Program-made: the position numbers and the translations under genes
DNA from: Yersinia massiliensis
GTDB lineage: Bacteria > Pseudomonadota > Gammaproteobacteria > Enterobacterales > Enterobacteriaceae
NCBI RefSeq assembly: GCF_003048255.1
Contig: NZ_CP028487.1
Location: forward strand, 4,650,001-4,714,000
Reading direction: 5' to 3'
DNA length: 64,000 nucleotides
The notes under the pieces: generated by a model
The model's database searches: none
What the model was told of the DNA's origin: nothing
Seen by the model: the letters and a program-made list of their open reading frames with translations, nothing else
Shown here: one piece after another, positions 9,953 to 19,528 of the stretch
Layout of the letters: each line of letters starts with the position of its first letter
Numbering within the stretch: the first letter of the stretch is position 1

Positions 9953-9980
9953 GAAAAATCCCCCCGGAACGTGGGGGGAT
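9953..9980 (-). terminator. Intra-operon terminator or attenuator between livK and livH
   Basis: On the minus strand ATCCCCCC and GGGGGGAT form a GC-rich 8-bp stem with a 7-base loop, followed directly by TTTTT. This has all the marks of a rho-independent terminator. Because livHMGF lie downstream without another obvious strong promoter, partial termination would leave the binding protein in excess over the permease and ATPase. Confidence 0.75.
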
Positions 9981-10047
9981 GCAATTGGTTGAAGGGGACG
10001 GGTTGTGACATAAACAACCCTATAACTTGATGTTTCTAATATTATTG

Positions 10048-11163
10048 TTATTTGACTGCGGTAGATGAACCATCCGCATGCCATTCAAAAATACCGAACT
10101 CAAACCCTTTCAGATCGCCTTTCTCATCCCAGCTCAATGGACCCATTACCGTTTCAACCGGTTTGCCAGTTTTCAGATCTTTGACCAAATCGGCGGGTTC
10201 TTGGCTACCGGCACGGTCCATCGCTGTTGTCAGCGATTGCAGTGCGGCATAAGTGGTCCAGACGAACGGGCCAGTTGGATCCAGTTTTTTCGCTTTCAGC
10301 GCGTCAACGATAGGTTGGTTAGCTGGAACTTGGTCATAACGCTTCGGTAATGTCACCAGCATGCCTTCAGAAGCGTCACCTGCAATGTTAGACAGTGAGG
10401 AGTTGCCCACACCTTCTGGTCCCATAAAGCGAGCGGTCAGGCCTGCTTGCTTAGCCTGACGCAGAATTTGCCCCATCTCTGGGTAGTAACCACCGAAGTA
10501 GACAAAATCCACGTTCTCTTTCTTCAGACGAGCAACCAATGTGGAGAAATCTTTATCACCGGCAGTCACACCTTCAAACAGCACAGGTTCTGTACCTTGC
10601 TTTTTCAGGCTATCACGCACTGAACGCGCCAGACCTTCGCCATACTGCTGTTTATCGTGAACTACCGCGATACGTTTAGGCTTGATGGTTTCAAGGATGT
10701 ATTTAGCGGCGGTTGGGCCTTGATCAGAATCCAAGCCGGTGGTGCGCATAATCATTTTGTAGCCACGAGTGGTCAGATCGGCGTTTGTCGCAGCTGGGGT
10801 GATCATAATCACGCCTTCATCTTCATAAATGTCTGAAGCAGGCTGAGTAGAAGAGGAGCACAGGTGGCCGATAACATAACGAATACCATCGTTAATGACT
10901 TTGTTCGCGACAGCAACAGCTTGTTTTGGGTCGCAGGCATCATCGTATTCCACGCCGACCAGTTTATTGCCGTTAATTCCACCTTTGGCATTGATGTCAG
11001 CAATAGCTTGACGTGCACCGGTAAATTCCATGTCACCGTATTGGGCAACTGGGCCGGACATTGCGCCAACAATGGCAACTTTAATGTCTTCCGCCAGAGC
11101 AGAATGGCTCATCGCCATCGCGATACACCCAGCCAGTAACATTTTACCTTTCGTTAATTTCAT
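10048..11163 (-). CDS. livK: Periplasmic branched-chain amino acid-binding protein
   Basis: Periplasmic solute receptor for the Liv transporter, 371 residues from the preferred start. I choose the ATG at 11163 ([16 protein letters not shown]) because a GGGGA stands about 8 bases upstream; the in-frame ATG at 11178 lacks a site. The signal peptide ends ALA, and the mature part begins [20 protein letters not shown], the LivK/LivJ signature. [21 protein letters not shown] is the ligand-binding region, broken by the ordinary Leu/Ile/Val-binding pattern. Escherichia coli has two such genes, livK and livJ, flanking panM. Only one is present here, so the choice between K and J is by position next to livH. 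Confidence 0.93.
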   Translation of the reverse strand: MKLTKGKMLLAGCIAMAMSHSALAEDIKVAIVGAMSGPVAQYGDMEFTGARQAIADINAKGGINGNKLVGVEYDDACDPKQAVAVANKVINDGIRYVIGHLCSSSTQPASDIYEDEGVIMITPAATNADLTTRGYKMIMRTTGLDSDQGPTAAKYILETIKPKRIAVVHDKQQYGEGLARSVRDSLKKQGTEPVLFEGVTAGDKDFSTLVARLKKENVDFVYFGGYYPEMGQILRQAKQAGLTARFMGPEGVGNSSLSNIAGDASEGMLVTLPKRYDQVPANQPIVDALKAKKLDPTGPFVWTTYAALQSLTTAMDRAGSQEPADLVKDLKTGKPVETVMGPLSWDEKGDLKGFEFGIFEWHADGSSTAVK

Positions 11164-11584
11164 CCGCGAATTCCCCATCTGTCATTGTGAGCGTGCTTGT
11201 TGTGTTGGTCTTAACGTTTTATCGTGCTGCAACGTTTTATTCATATGTAATAATGATTTAGTCTCAAAATTGAAGCTTTTCTCAAATAAGACTTTATTTT
11301 TCATGTCATTAAACAGGAGTTTTATGCTGTAAATCAACTAAGACAAGCAGAAACAAGCGGTGTAAACAGCATAAAATTAGGATTAAATTGAATGGGTTTT
11401 ACTCAAATGATAGTGGCTTATGCTACTTATGTGATCATTTACTCTGTTAAAACTCGGAAAATGCAGTATCGAAAAAACATTTTCCCCCACTGACGTACAG
11501 AAAAACTTACACAACACTCTGGTCTGTGATCTAGTACAATAAACCACAGCATAATATCCTTTACTTTTTTATGGTCTCTCGACG
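11164..11584. promoter_or_regulatory. Divergent livK / panM intergenic region
   Basis: This is 421 bases without a gene. For livK (minus strand) a plausible sigma-70 promoter is TTGAGA (11262-11267) with a 16-base spacer and TATGAA (11240-11245). A direct repeat AACGTTTTAT occurs at 11213-11222 and 11231-11240, 18 bases apart. A perfect 10-base inverted repeat, TTTATGCTGT at 11321-11330 and ACAGCATAAA at 11366-11375, is spaced by 35 bases. Lrp regulates liv genes in E. coli, but I cannot assign these repeats to Lrp from sequence. Confidence 0.4.
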
Positions 11585-11977
11585 ATGAAACTGACAATTG
11601 AACGACTCACTACCCTTACTCATCAAGATCTTATCGATTTAGCCAAGATTTGGCCGGGGCAGCAGCAAGCTAACTGGCAACAATGGATTAGCGACGGTAA
11701 GCCACTCTTTGCGGCACGGTTCAATGAGCGTCTACTCGGGGCTGTGAAAATTGTCGTGGATGGCCAAGAAGCCAGACTAGAGGATTTATGTGTCAGGGAG
11801 GTGACTCGTCGGCGGGGTGTAGGGTTATACCTAATTGAAGAGGCGCTACGCCAGCTACCATCAACTCAACACTGGGTGATGAGCGATAAGCAGGTCACCG
11901 CTGAAAATCTCGCAGCCCTAGAGGGTTTTATGCTTGCCTGCGGGTTTAGCCGTGATAATCAGGGCTGGCAGCGATAA
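11585..11977 (+). CDS. panM: PanD maturation factor, GNAT-fold
   Basis: GNAT-like protein of 130 residues matching PanM (PanZ, formerly YhhK). PanM triggers self-cleavage of aspartate decarboxylase PanD and, with CoA bound, restrains beta-alanine synthesis. The acetyl-CoA-binding loop is visible as LCVREVTRRRGVGLYLIEEA, with the RRRGVG pyrophosphate loop. The IWPGQQQANWQQW segment is characteristic of the family. It lies between livK and rpoH as in E. coli, where livJ would normally intervene. It starts with ATG a few bases after TCTCGACG; no strong ribosome-binding site is seen. Confidence 0.92.
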   Translation: MKLTIERLTTLTHQDLIDLAKIWPGQQQANWQQWISDGKPLFAARFNERLLGAVKIVVDGQEARLEDLCVREVTRRRGVGLYLIEEALRQLPSTQHWVMSDKQVTAENLAALEGFMLACGFSRDNQGWQR

Positions 11978-12001
11978 TTAGCCGCCAATATCAGAAAAGC
12001 A

Positions 12002-12027
12002 AAAGGGCGATATCACTATCGCCCTTT
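12002..12027. terminator. Bidirectional terminator between panM and rpoH
   Basis: AAAGGGCGATA (12002-12012) and TATCGCCCTTT (12017-12027) form an 11-bp stem with a 4-base loop. It sits between convergent stop codons and reads as a terminator on either strand. Confidence 0.8.
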
Positions 12028-12055
12028 GTCATATCGCAATCGCTGTTACGCCCTA

Positions 12056-12913
12056 TCAGGCTTCAATTGCCATACGTAATTTTTTCATCGCATTTTTTTC
12101 TAACTGACGAACACGTTCGGCAGAAACGCCGTACTGATCGGCCAATTCTTGCAAGGTAGACTTGTTCTCATCGTCTAGCCAGCGTGCGCGGATAATATGC
12201 TGGCTCCGCTCGTCCAAGCCTTCCAACGCATAAGCCAGTTTATCTGCTGCGTGGTTATCCCAGTTATCCTCTTCGATGCCATCGGCAAAATCAGAGGTTT
12301 TATCCTGCAAATACAGGACTGGAGCCATAGATTGGCCGTCACGCGCTTCATCATCTGGAGAAGGATCGAACGTCATATCCTGAGCGGACATACGTGATTC
12401 CATCTCGCGAACATCTTTACTGGTCACACCCAGCTCTTTGGCAACTAACTCGACTTCATCTTGGTTAAACCAGCCCAAACGCTGCTTGGTTTTACGCAGA
12501 TTAAAGAACAACTTACGTTGAGCTTTGGTGGTCGCGACTTTAACAATCCGCCAGTTACGCAGAACATATTCGTGAATTTCTGCTTTGATCCAATGTACCG
12601 CGAAGGACACCAGACGCACCCCGACTTCAGGGTTGAAGCGACGAACCGCTTTCATCAAGCCAATATTACCTTCTTGGATAAGGTCAGCCTGTGGCAAACC
12701 ATACCCAGAATAATTACGGGCAACATGAGCGACAAAGCGCAGGTGAGACAGGATAAGCTGTTTAGCCGCTCCCAGATCGCCCTGGTAATGCAGCCGTTCA
12801 GCCAGCTCCCGCTCTTCCTCTGCTGTCAGCATTGGATAGGCGTTGGCAGCCCGAATATAGGCTTCCAGACTACCTTGGGGTACTAAGGCTAAAGTTTGCA
12901 TTTCTTTGGTCAT
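12056..12913 (-). CDS. rpoH: Heat-shock sigma factor RpoH (sigma-32)
   Basis: RNA polymerase sigma factor of 285 residues that directs transcription of heat-shock genes. The N-terminus [27 protein letters not shown], read in segments, matches enterobacterial sigma-32. Region 2 contains [20 protein letters not shown] and then [16 protein letters not shown]. The RpoH box lies around [20 protein letters not shown], written here by its core [10 protein letters not shown]. Region 4.2 ends [17 protein letters not shown]. It lies downstream of ftsX with its own promoters in the 282-base gap. In E. coli its translation is controlled by mRNA structure; that has not been examined here. Confidence 0.97.
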   Translation of the reverse strand: MTKEMQTLALVPQGSLEAYIRAANAYPMLTAEEERELAERLHYQGDLGAAKQLILSHLRFVAHVARNYSGYGLPQADLIQEGNIGLMKAVRRFNPEVGVRLVSFAVHWIKAEIHEYVLRNWRIVKVATTKAQRKLFFNLRKTKQRLGWFNQDEVELVAKELGVTSKDVREMESRMSAQDMTFDPSPDDEARDGQSMAPVLYLQDKTSDFADGIEEDNWDNHAADKLAYALEGLDERSQHIIRARWLDDENKSTLQELADQYGVSAERVRQLEKNAMKKLRMAIEA

Positions 12914-12966
12914 TCAAAACCCTCTCATTGCATTTGGCTATAGTGCAGATTTCTCTCAGCGCAGAT

Positions 12967-12994
12967 ATTTTAGCATCTGCTTATGCAGATTCAA
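12967..12994 (-). promoter_or_regulatory. Candidate sigma-70 promoter of rpoH
   Basis: On the minus strand TTGAAT, a 16-base spacer and TAAAAT lie about 55-80 bases upstream of the rpoH start. The spacing and the -10 match support a vegetative promoter. In E. coli rpoH is served by several promoters, so position is consistent. Confidence 0.55.
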
Positions 12995-13025
12995 GCGCTG
13001 GGCACCTTATCATTTCACTGTGTTG

Positions 13026-13052
13026 TTCGACCGGATGTTGCCATAAAAGTTC
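13026..13052 (-). promoter_or_regulatory. Candidate sigma-E promoter of rpoH
   Basis: On the minus strand GAACTT is followed after 16 bases by TCGAA. The sigma-E consensus is GAACTT, 16-17 bases, then TCTRA, so the -35 is perfect and the -10 differs at one position. E. coli rpoH has a sigma-E-dependent promoter in the same gap between ftsX and rpoH. This supports envelope and extreme-heat induction of rpoH here too. Confidence 0.6.
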
Positions 13053-13142
13053 AAACTGGATCACATTTTTTGCAGTGGATCTTCACAGGGAACTGACGGC
13101 GTGTAGCAGGAAACATCGATATCATTTAGTGGTAAGCAGTGC

Positions 13143-13180
13143 CTCTTTCCCTGCGTTAACTGAACACCGCAGGAAAAGAG
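13143..13180 (-). terminator. Long hairpin after ftsX
   Basis: CTCTTTCCCTGCG (13143-13155) and CGCAGGAAAAGAG (13168-13180) pair over 13 positions with one mismatch and a 12-base loop. It begins 16 bases after the ftsX stop. There is no clear U-run, so it may terminate the ftsYEX transcript weakly or stabilise its 3' end. Confidence 0.5.
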
Positions 13181-13195
13181 TATAACAAACATTCT

Positions 13196-14149
13196 TTATT
13201 GCGGTGTAAATCGGCGTAAATGTTGTACCGTTGCCAACCAAGCTGCGATCCAACCGATCATGGCGGAGATCAACACCAACAATAGTGATTCATCCCAGCT
13301 TAAGCCATGCAGTGTAAAGCTCGTGCCGAACACCGTCGCTACTTGCGTGACCACCGAGCCTAACTTCCACACCAGTGCTTCAGACAGAATCAGCGACAGC
13401 ACTGCACCACCGAAACCCAGCATCGCCCCGCCATTCAGGAAGGGCCGTAAAATGAATCCATCAGTCGCGCCAATGAGCTTCATCACATTGATGGTATCGC
13501 GACGGCTGAAGATACTGAGCCGCACACTGTTACCAATGACCAAGAACACTGCGACCACCATCAAGACGCCAATCATCGCCGCAACCTGACCAACCAACCC
13601 CGTCAGCGCAGCCAAGCGGGCAAACCAACTGTCATCCATGCGAACTTCAGCGACACCCTCGACTTTGCTCACTCTGTCACGCAAGGTATCCAGTGTGCCT
13701 GAGCTTTGGAAATCCAGTTTAGGTGTGATGATGGCAACGGCTGGTAGCGGGTTTTCTTCCAGCATATCCAGCGCACCGCCAAAACCAGACCAGTTGCGGA
13801 ACTCGCCCATCGCTTCTTCTCGCGACAGATAATTGACTTTTTCAACACCGGCTTCTGCTTTCAGTGTAGTGACAACATTTTCAGCCGCATTATCATCCAG
13901 TGCCTTATCCAGATAAACCGTCAATTGCGGGGTGGGATACCATTGATCCGCGGCCTGACTGACGTTTTTCCACACGATATAACAGACACTTGGCAGCGTC
14001 AGTGAGATAGCAATAACCATCACCGTTAGCAGCGTTGCTAAGGGTTGACGCATCATATCGGCAATCGCATTGACCCAAGAATAGCGCCACTGTTCGCGCC
14101 ACCCGCCTTTCAGCGCCTTGGTTTTTGCTTTTTGTGCATTATTCGCCAT
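13196..14149 (-). CDS. ftsX: Cell-division protein FtsX
   Basis: Inner-membrane protein of 317 residues, ABC-type permease-like but non-transporting. With FtsE it activates septal peptidoglycan hydrolysis through EnvC. Four hydrophobic segments are visible: one near residues 37-57 ([19 protein letters not shown]) and three in the C-terminal half. A large periplasmic loop, containing [16 protein letters not shown], lies between the first and second. It overlaps ftsE by 11 bases. The N-terminal cytoplasmic stretch is basic and matches enterobacterial FtsX length after the first 20 residues. Confidence 0.95.
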   Translation of the reverse strand: MANNAQKAKTKALKGGWREQWRYSWVNAIADMMRQPLATLLTVMVIAISLTLPSVCYIVWKNVSQAADQWYPTPQLTVYLDKALDDNAAENVVTTLKAEAGVEKVNYLSREEAMGEFRNWSGFGGALDMLEENPLPAVAIITPKLDFQSSGTLDTLRDRVSKVEGVAEVRMDDSWFARLAALTGLVGQVAAMIGVLMVVAVFLVIGNSVRLSIFSRRDTINVMKLIGATDGFILRPFLNGGAMLGFGGAVLSLILSEALVWKLGSVVTQVATVFGTSFTLHGLSWDESLLLVLISAMIGWIAAWLATVQHLRRFTPQ

Positions 14150-14807
14150 GATGCGCTCCTAACATCCGCCCCTGACTCAACGTCAGAATGGGGTAGCGCC
14201 GCCGAGCAATCAACGACGTATCGTGAGTTGCCATCAGGACAGTCACGCCCACACGGTTAAACTCTTCAAATAAGCGCAAAATGCCTTCAGATAGTGCATC
14301 GTCTAAGTTGCCTGTGGGTTCATCCGCCAGTAATACTGCTGGCTTATTTACCACCGCACGGGCAATACCGACACGTTGCTGCTCACCACCGGAAAGCTGA
14401 ATTGGGAAGTTCTTCGCTTTGTCCAGTAACCCGACTTTATCCAGTGCCGCAGATACCCTACGGCGGATATCTTCCGTGCTCGCACCGGCGATAATTAAAG
14501 GCATGGCAACATTGTCGTAAACCGTTCTGTCCAACAGCAGATGGTGATCTTGGAAGATCATCCCGATCTGGCGGCGCAAGAACGGCACTTCGCGGTTTTT
14601 CAAGCGGCTGATATCGTGACCACCAAACCAAATATGGCCAGCACTGGGGCGCTCGATACCACAAATCAGTTTCAGCAGCGTACTTTTCCCTGCCCCTGAA
14701 TGGCCGGTTAAAAACGCCATTTCCGCTGGGCGCAGATGAAAATCGACCCCTTGCAGCGCCTGCCGTCCGCCTAGATAAGCTTTACTGACCTGTTCAAAGC
14801 GAATCAT
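14139..14807 (-). CDS. ftsE: Cell-division ATP-binding protein FtsE
   Basis: ABC-type ATPase of 222 residues that works with FtsX at the divisome. Walker [10 protein letters not shown] is at about 36-44, the signature [14 protein letters not shown] around 139-152, Walker [14 protein letters not shown] follows, and the switch histidine is in MATHD. It starts 6 bases before the ftsY gene ends in this leftward operon, ftsY-ftsE-ftsX. This is the standard gamma-proteobacterial arrangement, leading into rpoH. Confidence 0.96.
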   Translation of the reverse strand: MIRFEQVSKAYLGGRQALQGVDFHLRPAEMAFLTGHSGAGKSTLLKLICGIERPSAGHIWFGGHDISRLKNREVPFLRRQIGMIFQDHHLLLDRTVYDNVAMPLIIAGASTEDIRRRVSAALDKVGLLDKAKNFPIQLSGGEQQRVGIARAVVNKPAVLLADEPTGNLDDALSEGILRLFEEFNRVGVTVLMATHDTSLIARRRYPILTLSQGRMLGAHHGE

Positions 14808-14812
14808 CCGTA

Positions 14813-16381
14813 TTAATCCTCTCGGGCAAAAAGAGCCTCAATAAAATCGTCAGCCTTGAATGGCCGTAAGTCTTCTATACCTTCCCCAACACCGATATAA
14901 CGGATAGGGATACCGAACTGATCTGCAATGGCAAAGATAACCCCGCCTTTAGCGGTACCATCCAGTTTAGTCAGTGTAATCCCAGTCAGACCCACTGCTT
15001 CATTAAAGAGTTTTGCCTGACTGACCGCATTTTGTCCGGTACTGGCATCTAACGTCAGCATAACCTCATGTGGGGCATCGCCGTCCAGCTTTTTCATCAC
15101 GCGGACAATCTTCTTCAGCTCTTCCATGAGATGAGCTTTATTCTGTAAACGCCCTGCGGTGTCGGCCAGTAACACATCAATACCACGGGCTTTAGCCGCC
15201 TGAATGGCATCGAAAATGACCGACGCTGAATCTGCACCGGTATGTTGAGCAACCACGGCAATCTTGTTGCGCTCACCCCAGACTTGCAGCTGTTCTACCG
15301 CTGCGGCGCGGAATGTATCACCCGCAGCCAACATCACCGATTTACCTTCTGCTTGGAATTGACGCGCCAGCTTACCGATGGTGGTTGTTTTACCCACGCC
15401 ATTGACGCCGACCATTAAGATGACATACGGATTTTTACCACTGACATCCAATGGTTTATCTACTTTAGCCAGAATTTCGGACATTTCCTCTTTGAGCTTG
15501 CCATAGAGCGCTTCGGCATCTTTTAATTGCTTCCGGCTAGCATGCTCAGTCAACGAGGTAATGATTTTGCGGGTCGTTTCAACACCAACGTCGGCGATTA
15601 GGAGCTGTTCTTCTAGCTCATCAAAGAGATCGTCGTCGATTTTCTTACCACTGAACAGCCCCATAAAACCAGAACCGAGATTCTGTTTGGTTTTGATTAA
15701 GCTGCGTTTTAACCGCGCGAAGAAACCCTCTTTCGTTGGCCGCTCTTGTTCCTGCGCGGCAACGGGAGCAATGATGTGTTCAGGTTCTTCTTCTGGTTCA
15801 ATATCTTCTTCTACGTCTTCTTCGACGATAACTTCGTCAACAATCGCTTGCGATGCCGATGTTTCGACTACATCGATAACAATATTCTCTTCTGTTATCG
15901 GCAACTCTGGCGCGCTAACCGTACCTTCATCCCACTGTGCAACATTATCGCTCTCCTGTTGACTGGCAGAAAAATGATGCTGCAAATATTCAGGTTCGGT
16001 AGAGAAATCAATCGGTTCATCAACGACTTGTGCTGTTGGTTCAGCCTCGACTTCCGGCAACGTTTCAGCGGCAGCTTCACTAATAACAGCACTGTCCCAC
16101 TCACCTGGTGTGACTGCGGAATGTTCGACTACCGGTTCGCGTGATTCAACTTCTTCAACTGAGGCGCTTTCAGGAACAGCTTCCGCGTGTTCATCGCGAG
16201 TAGCTTGCTCATTGGCGATCGACGCTTGTTCGTCGATCGGCTGTTGTTCGTGGATAGACTGCTGCTCAGCTTCACCAGCAACACTCTCTTTGTCAGTAGC
16301 CAATGGCTCTGCTGTTTGTTCTTCACTCTGACGGCCAAGACCCAGCCAGGAAAAAAATCCGCGTTTTTTTTCTTTTGCCAT
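14813..16381 (-). CDS. ftsY: Signal recognition particle receptor FtsY
   Basis: SRP receptor GTPase of 522 residues, which docks ribosome-SRP complexes at the inner membrane. Residues 1-20 are basic and aromatic (KKRGFFSWLGLG), the lipid-targeting helix. Residues about 20-210 form the long acidic, Glu/Gln-rich A domain typical of enterobacterial FtsY. The NG domain follows: G1 GVNGVGKTTTIGKLA, GDTFRAAAVEQL, DTAGRLQNK and TKLDGTAKGG. The end is FKADDFIEALFARED. It is the first gene of ftsYEX, divergent from rsmD across 282 bases. The acidic domain gives long open frames on the opposite strand that are not genes. Confidence 0.97.
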   Translation of the reverse strand: MAKEKKRGFFSWLGLGRQSEEQTAEPLATDKESVAGEAEQQSIHEQQPIDEQASIANEQATRDEHAEAVPESASVEEVESREPVVEHSAVTPGEWDSAVISEAAAETLPEVEAEPTAQVVDEPIDFSTEPEYLQHHFSASQQESDNVAQWDEGTVSAPELPITEENIVIDVVETSASQAIVDEVIVEEDVEEDIEPEEEPEHIIAPVAAQEQERPTKEGFFARLKRSLIKTKQNLGSGFMGLFSGKKIDDDLFDELEEQLLIADVGVETTRKIITSLTEHASRKQLKDAEALYGKLKEEMSEILAKVDKPLDVSGKNPYVILMVGVNGVGKTTTIGKLARQFQAEGKSVMLAAGDTFRAAAVEQLQVWGERNKIAVVAQHTGADSASVIFDAIQAAKARGIDVLLADTAGRLQNKAHLMEELKKIVRVMKKLDGDAPHEVMLTLDASTGQNAVSQAKLFNEAVGLTGITLTKLDGTAKGGVIFAIADQFGIPIRYIGVGEGIEDLRPFKADDFIEALFARED

Positions 16382-16663
16382 TTTGGACTCTAATTACTTT
16401 GGGTTTACATAAATAAGATAATAGTTCGCCAGTCTATCACTTTCCCCTGAACAGCAACACGCGCACGATGCTGCTTTCTATTGTGAATTCAATCAGGAAA
16501 ACCTTCTCGAAACGGATTAACGCTGTTGATAAGCAGCTCACCCCATCGCGCTTCATAGTCGACGAGGATATAACCTTTCCTCAGCACTGCACACATAGGT
16601 AGAATAGAACCAATTCATTTATTCAGTGCTGCAATACTGGCCAATTTTCAAGCAAAGCGACTT

Positions 16664-17317
16664 ATGGCAAAGCGACCAACAGCAAAAGACAAACAAGCAC
16701 CGCAACAGTCCGCAGGACAAATCCGTATCATTGGCGGCAAATGGCGGGGGCGTAAATTACCTGTCCCCAATAGCCCAGGGCTGCGCCCCACCACGGATCG
16801 CGTCAGGGAGACGCTATTTAACTGGCTTGCCCCTATGATTCAAGGTGTTCGCTGCCTTGATTGCTTCGCCGGTAGCGGTGCCCTAGGACTAGAAGCGTTA
16901 TCCCGTTATGCTCACGAAGCTACGCTGCTGGAATCTGACCGGTACGTTGCGAAACAATTGAACAATAACTTGTCGTTACTGAACGCCGAAAATGGGCAAG
17001 TTGTGAATACCAACGCGCTTCAGTGGTTAGCTCAACCGGGGCAACCTTTCAATTTGGTATTCCTTGATCCCCCTTTTCGCCAAGGCTTGTTGGCTGAAAC
17101 CATCAATTTGCTGGAACAATTTAACTGGCTGACACCCGAGGCTTGGATTTATGTCGAAGCCGAGTCAGAAAGCGCGGCCACCGATGTTCCGGCCAATTGG
17201 CAATTGCACCGTGAGAAGATTGCGGGACAAGTGGCCTATCGCCTCTATATACGCCACCAAGAGACTCACCTAAACGCGGACTCAGTTGAAGAACAGGAGC
17301 AACACCATGTGGATTAA
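16664..17317 (+). CDS. rsmD: 16S rRNA (guanine-966-N2)-methyltransferase RsmD
   Basis: SAM-dependent methyltransferase of 217 residues that makes m2G966 in 16S rRNA. The N-terminus has GGKWRGRKLPVP and TTDRVRETLFNWL, both family hallmarks. The SAM site is CLDCFAGSGALGLEAL. The catalytic DPPF motif lies in LVFLDPPFRQGLL. The C-terminal 15 residues run past the usual domain end and overlap yhhL by 11 bases, as in E. coli. The ATG at 16664 follows a weak AGCGAC element. Confidence 0.95.
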   Translation: MAKRPTAKDKQAPQQSAGQIRIIGGKWRGRKLPVPNSPGLRPTTDRVRETLFNWLAPMIQGVRCLDCFAGSGALGLEALSRYAHEATLLESDRYVAKQLNNNLSLLNAENGQVVNTNALQWLAQPGQPFNLVFLDPPFRQGLLAETINLLEQFNWLTPEAWIYVEAESESAATDVPANWQLHREKIAGQVAYRLYIRHQETHLNADSVEEQEQHHVD

Positions 17318-17579
17318 TCTCGGCCGCTTATTGATGTTAGGGGTATGGTTCTTCTTACTGCTGAATCTGTTCCAGCCGTTCCCTTCTCCCTTAAAGTATT
17401 TCATCAATGTTGCCATGATATTCATGGTGCTGATGCACGGCCTGCAACTGGTTCTGCTCAAATCAACTCAGCCGAAAGACCAACCGATCAGCGGCTTGCA
17501 ACAGTTTAAAATTTTTGTGTTCGGCGTATTCGAATTACTGGCTTGGCAAAAGAAACAACCGCCGCTGCCTAAAAAATAA
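17307..17579 (+). CDS. yhhL: DUF1145 inner-membrane protein YhhL
   Basis: Small membrane protein of 90 residues. I choose the ATG at 17307 (MWINLGRLLMLGVWF) because an AGGAG lies 8 bases upstream; the longer reading starts inside rsmD with no site. Two or three hydrophobic segments are visible (residues 5-25, 30-50). The tail is QKKQPPLPKK. The gene overlaps rsmD, so it is translationally coupled. DUF1145 has no established function. Confidence 0.85.
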   Translation: MWINLGRLLMLGVWFFLLLNLFQPFPSPLKYFINVAMIFMVLMHGLQLVLLKSTQPKDQPISGLQQFKIFVFGVFELLAWQKKQPPLPKK

Positions 17580-17651
17580 TGCGGCGTGATGTCACAACGT
17601 TCTAAACGGTTATTTCTAAGCTGTTGCCACGTGATTAACTGTTGCCGCGAT

Positions 17652-18023
17652 TTAATTTGGGGCAAAACCAATATAGCGGGTGCCTTGTAAACGTAATGTT
17701 CCCTTTGCACCTTGCTCTATACGGTTGAATTCCTGCTGCGGTACGATCATTTTGATTTGACTGTCGGTTGAGGCATCGATGCTGCTGAGAAGCGGCTGGA
17801 AGTACACCTCGTAGCGTTTTTCCTCTGCAACAATCTCTTCGCGCTGACGGGAGCGGCGATTAGGTGCCAGCACTTCCCGCTTTTCTGCCACTTCGACTTG
17901 CAAACTACGTACTGGCGAACGATCGTTTTCTGCATCCTGCTTTTTTTTCTGCCAATACTGGCGAGTCGCTAGAACCGCGATCAACACCACGACTGCAATC
18001 AATAATAAGGGCGGTTTACTCAT
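17652..18023 (-). CDS. yhhM: DUF2500 membrane-anchored protein YhhM
   Basis: Protein of 123 residues with one N-terminal membrane segment (PPLLLIAVVVLIAVLATRQYW). The following cytoplasmic or periplasmic domain has the DUF2500 pattern YEVYFQPL...QEFNRIEQGAKGTLRLQGTRYIGF, given here in parts. It sits after rsmD-yhhL as in E. coli, but on the opposite strand, and probably forms a short unit with the DUF1820 gene upstream. Function is unknown. Confidence 0.85.
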   Translation of the reverse strand: MSKPPLLLIAVVVLIAVLATRQYWQKKKQDAENDRSPVRSLQVEVAEKREVLAPNRRSRQREEIVAEEKRYEVYFQPLLSSIDASTDSQIKMIVPQQEFNRIEQGAKGTLRLQGTRYIGFAPN

Positions 18024-18080
18024 AAGGGATGACCCGAAAAACCTTGTTCAAACGTGAATAATGAGCTTCTTTGACAGACC

Positions 18081-18401
18081 TTAGGGCTTATTGCCTGGTA
18101 GATAAGGGAAACTCATCACATTACTGCCCAATTCAGAGATCCGCGCGCTGCCTTTTTCCGTCACTGCATCAATACGAATCACGGAATGCAGAGGGATATA
18201 GCTACGATTAACGCCTGAAAACTCTGTTTTCAGTTTTTCTGTAGAAGGGTCCACCAACAATGTTGATTGGCTATCGAAGACAAAATCAGCAATCTCAATA
18301 AATCCAAATAAAGTACTCGGCCCGACTTCTCGGACATAAAGCTGATAATTCTTACCGTTATTCATAAATTGGATACGATAAAGTAACTGTTCATTAGCCA
18401 T
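18081..18401 (-). CDS. DUF1820 family protein
   Basis: Soluble protein of 106 residues with no signal peptide or membrane segment. The sequence reads like DUF1820: YRIQFMNNGKNYQLYVREV, FGFIEIADFVFD, and SYIPLHSVIRIDAVTEKG. This family occurs in several gamma-proteobacteria but is not in the E. coli copy of this locus. It lies 57 bases upstream of yhhM on the same strand, so the two may be co-transcribed. No function is established. Confidence 0.75.
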   Translation of the reverse strand: MANEQLLYRIQFMNNGKNYQLYVREVGPSTLFGFIEIADFVFDSQSTLLVDPSTEKLKTEFSGVNRSYIPLHSVIRIDAVTEKGSARISELGSNVMSFPYLPGNKP

Positions 18402-18692
18402 GGCGTTATCTGCCTCTATCCCTTGATTTAGCGGAATGAAATCGGCGTTAACATATCATGTGGGCCAAACAAGACCAAGACCCGCACAGGCTGATTCTAC
18501 CGCGATATCTGATTATGCGTACTGCTACGCATTATGTGTCATAAAACAGACAAATCCTGCATCTCGTCTCTATCGCTCTTGCCCTCCATCCTTTACACTT
18601 ATTCAGGTATATGTTTGATGTTATTGCCGTTGCGTCTTTTTTATGACAAGTCAGGTATCTCGCTGAAACCTGCATAGAAAAAAGGATAAATA

Positions 18693-19319
18693 ATGAGCTG
18701 GCCATTCCTTGCCGTATTCTTTTCTGGTTGGTTGTTTGTCGATGCAACTTACCGTGGCCCACGCTGGCAGCGTTGGGTATTCAAACCCGTCACCCTGTTA
18801 CTGTTACTCTTACTTGCTTGGCAAGCACCCGTTCTTGGCCCTGCCGGTTATCTGATTGTCCTGGGCTTACTGGCGACCTTAGTTGCCGATGCCTTATTGC
18901 TGCTACCCAGTGAGCGCTTACTTTATGCTCTAGGTGCGTTCTTCCTATCTCATTTACTGTATACCATCAGCTTTGCCAGCCAGATGACCTTTACGTTCTT
19001 CTGGCCGTTGCCTTTGGTTTTAATCATCATCGGTGCCTTACTGCTCGCGACTGTCTGGACAAAATTGGATGAGATGCGTTGGCCCGTCGTTGCCTTGGTC
19101 GGTATGACGTTATTGATGGTTTGGATGGCAGGTGAGCAGTACTTCGCCCGCAGCACAGACATGAGTTTCTCTTTACTGGCAGGGACATTGTTCTTACTGG
19201 TTTCCCATAGCATTTGGTTGTTGAATCGCTATCGTTTTTCTTTCCGTGCATCAGATGCCATTGTCGCAGGTTGCTATTTTGTCGGGCATTTCTTGATTGT
19301 CCGGTCGCTGTATTTATAA
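18693..19319 (+). CDS. yhhN: YhhN family membrane protein (TMEM86/lysoplasmalogenase-like)
   Basis: Integral membrane protein of 208 residues with about seven to eight hydrophobic segments. It matches the YhhN/TMEM86 family, whose animal members hydrolyse lysoplasmalogen. Bacterial enterics lack plasmalogens, so the substrate here is unknown. The conserved stretch [20 protein letters not shown] contains the family aspartate, and [12 protein letters not shown] follows. An AAAGGA lies 8 bases before the ATG. Its place between yhhM and zntA matches E. coli. Confidence 0.88.
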   Translation: MSWPFLAVFFSGWLFVDATYRGPRWQRWVFKPVTLLLLLLLAWQAPVLGPAGYLIVLGLLATLVADALLLLPSERLLYALGAFFLSHLLYTISFASQMTFTFFWPLPLVLIIIGALLLATVWTKLDEMRWPVVALVGMTLLMVWMAGEQYFARSTDMSFSLLAGTLFLLVSHSIWLLNRYRFSFRASDAIVAGCYFVGHFLIVRSLYL

Positions 19320-19528
19320 GGCCACTCTCGCTATCAGTTTGCATTGTTAGTGAGTGAATCATTAGTGAGCCAGTAAAATAGGTGAGTGCCGTAACACGGT
19401 TAAATCGATTGATACGACACAGGGTTCCAAGGAAGGAACTCATTATTGAGATACAAGTGACATCCCCCCCTTAACCATCCCTCCCTGATATCAGAACACC
19501 TATTTAGCGATACTTCTCATTCGCACTA

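Noticed and set aside
10809..11139. Overlapping frames on both strands at the livK 5' end
   Set aside because: They are shadows of the conserved binding-protein frame, which has a signal peptide and ribosome-binding site.
15561..16331. Several long frames opposite the ftsY acidic domain
   Set aside because: They are Ser/Cys-rich mirror readings of Glu/Gln codons.
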